Assembly (NCBI GenBank): GCA_900553415.1
Contig: USDH01000030.1
Coordinates: 1-12,561 of the forward strand
Length of the DNA: 12,561 nt
Reading direction: 5' to 3'
Origin: an uncultured Collinsella sp.
Lineage (GTDB): Bacteria; Actinomycetota; Coriobacteriia; Coriobacteriales; Coriobacteriaceae
Shown piece by piece: positions 12,500 through 12,561 of the stretch. The notes beneath the pieces were generated by a model, which worked only from the letters and a program-made list of their open reading frames with translations, was not told where the DNA came from and did no database searches. The position numbers and the translations under genes were made by a program. The first letter of the stretch is position 1. Each line of letters begins with the position of its first letter.

Positions 12500-12561
12500 G
12501 AGCAGCCTGGTAGCTCGCCGGGCTCATAACCCGGAGGTCGTAGGTTCAAATCCTGCCCCCG
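12499..12561 (+). pseudogene. tRNA-fMet fragment (duplicate lacking a proper 5' acceptor), cut by the window end
   Basis: Positions 12499-12561 match 10610-10672 of the intact tRNA-fMet with a single difference (C at 12506 for T at 10617). The match begins at tRNA position 9 and runs to the window end inside the acceptor 3' strand. Upstream of it the bases belong to the AlbA_2 coding sequence (CGTCGGTA), which break pairs 4-69 and 7-66 and replace the invariant U8 by A. It is therefore a 3' tRNA fragment, not a working gene, and looks like one half of an att-type duplication. Confidence 0.85.

Noticed and set aside
12491..12561. A second functional tRNA-fMet gene
   Set aside because: The 5' acceptor bases are replaced by coding sequence, two acceptor pairs are broken and U8 is lost.

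Overview
The window looks like a chromosomal segment of a high-GC, gut-type actinobacterium of the Coriobacteriia, most like Collinsella. This rests on the GC-rich codon usage of the housekeeping genes, a dihydropteroate synthase fused to HPPK with a long Ala/Glu/Pro-rich insert, and the general style of the intergenic repeats. It is recognition by eye, not a database match.

Layout, left to right. (1) Positions 1-3305 carry four plus-strand genes: the C-terminal part of a YtcJ-like metal-dependent amidohydrolase, an MFS permease 5 bp downstream of it, a small four-helix membrane protein of unknown function, and an orphan ECF-transporter S component. (2) Positions 3306-3840 hold no gene. They contain two palindromic elements of about 160 bp with related cores and unrelated arms, followed by a partial direct repeat. 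(3) Positions 3841-8097 are a housekeeping block: exonuclease III (xth) on the minus strand, diverging from a Sir2 deacylase, then a FolP-FolK fusion directly joined to a degenerate biotin-protein-ligase-like protein. (4) Positions 8196-9600 hold an AAA ATPase of the DUF4143 type, bracketed by three copies of one near-perfect 41-49 bp palindrome. (5) coaX (type III pantothenate kinase, minus strand) diverges from an initiator tRNA gene that has its own promoter and terminator. (6) From 10679 to the window end lies an accessory unit: a palindrome, a 21-bp tandem repeat in the promoter region, and an AlbA_2/GHKL/winged-helix protein. Its stop codon touches a 63-nt near-identical copy of the tRNA-fMet body that lacks a usable 5' acceptor strand.

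The two most interesting places are both accessory genes of poorly understood ATP-binding families tied to structured DNA. One is the DUF4143 ATPase between identical palindromes. The other is the AlbA_2 gene between an intact tRNA-fMet and a tRNA-fMet fragment, which looks like an att-type duplication although no integrase is visible. The palindrome families and the tRNA duplication are read directly from the sequence; mobility or defence roles are inference.
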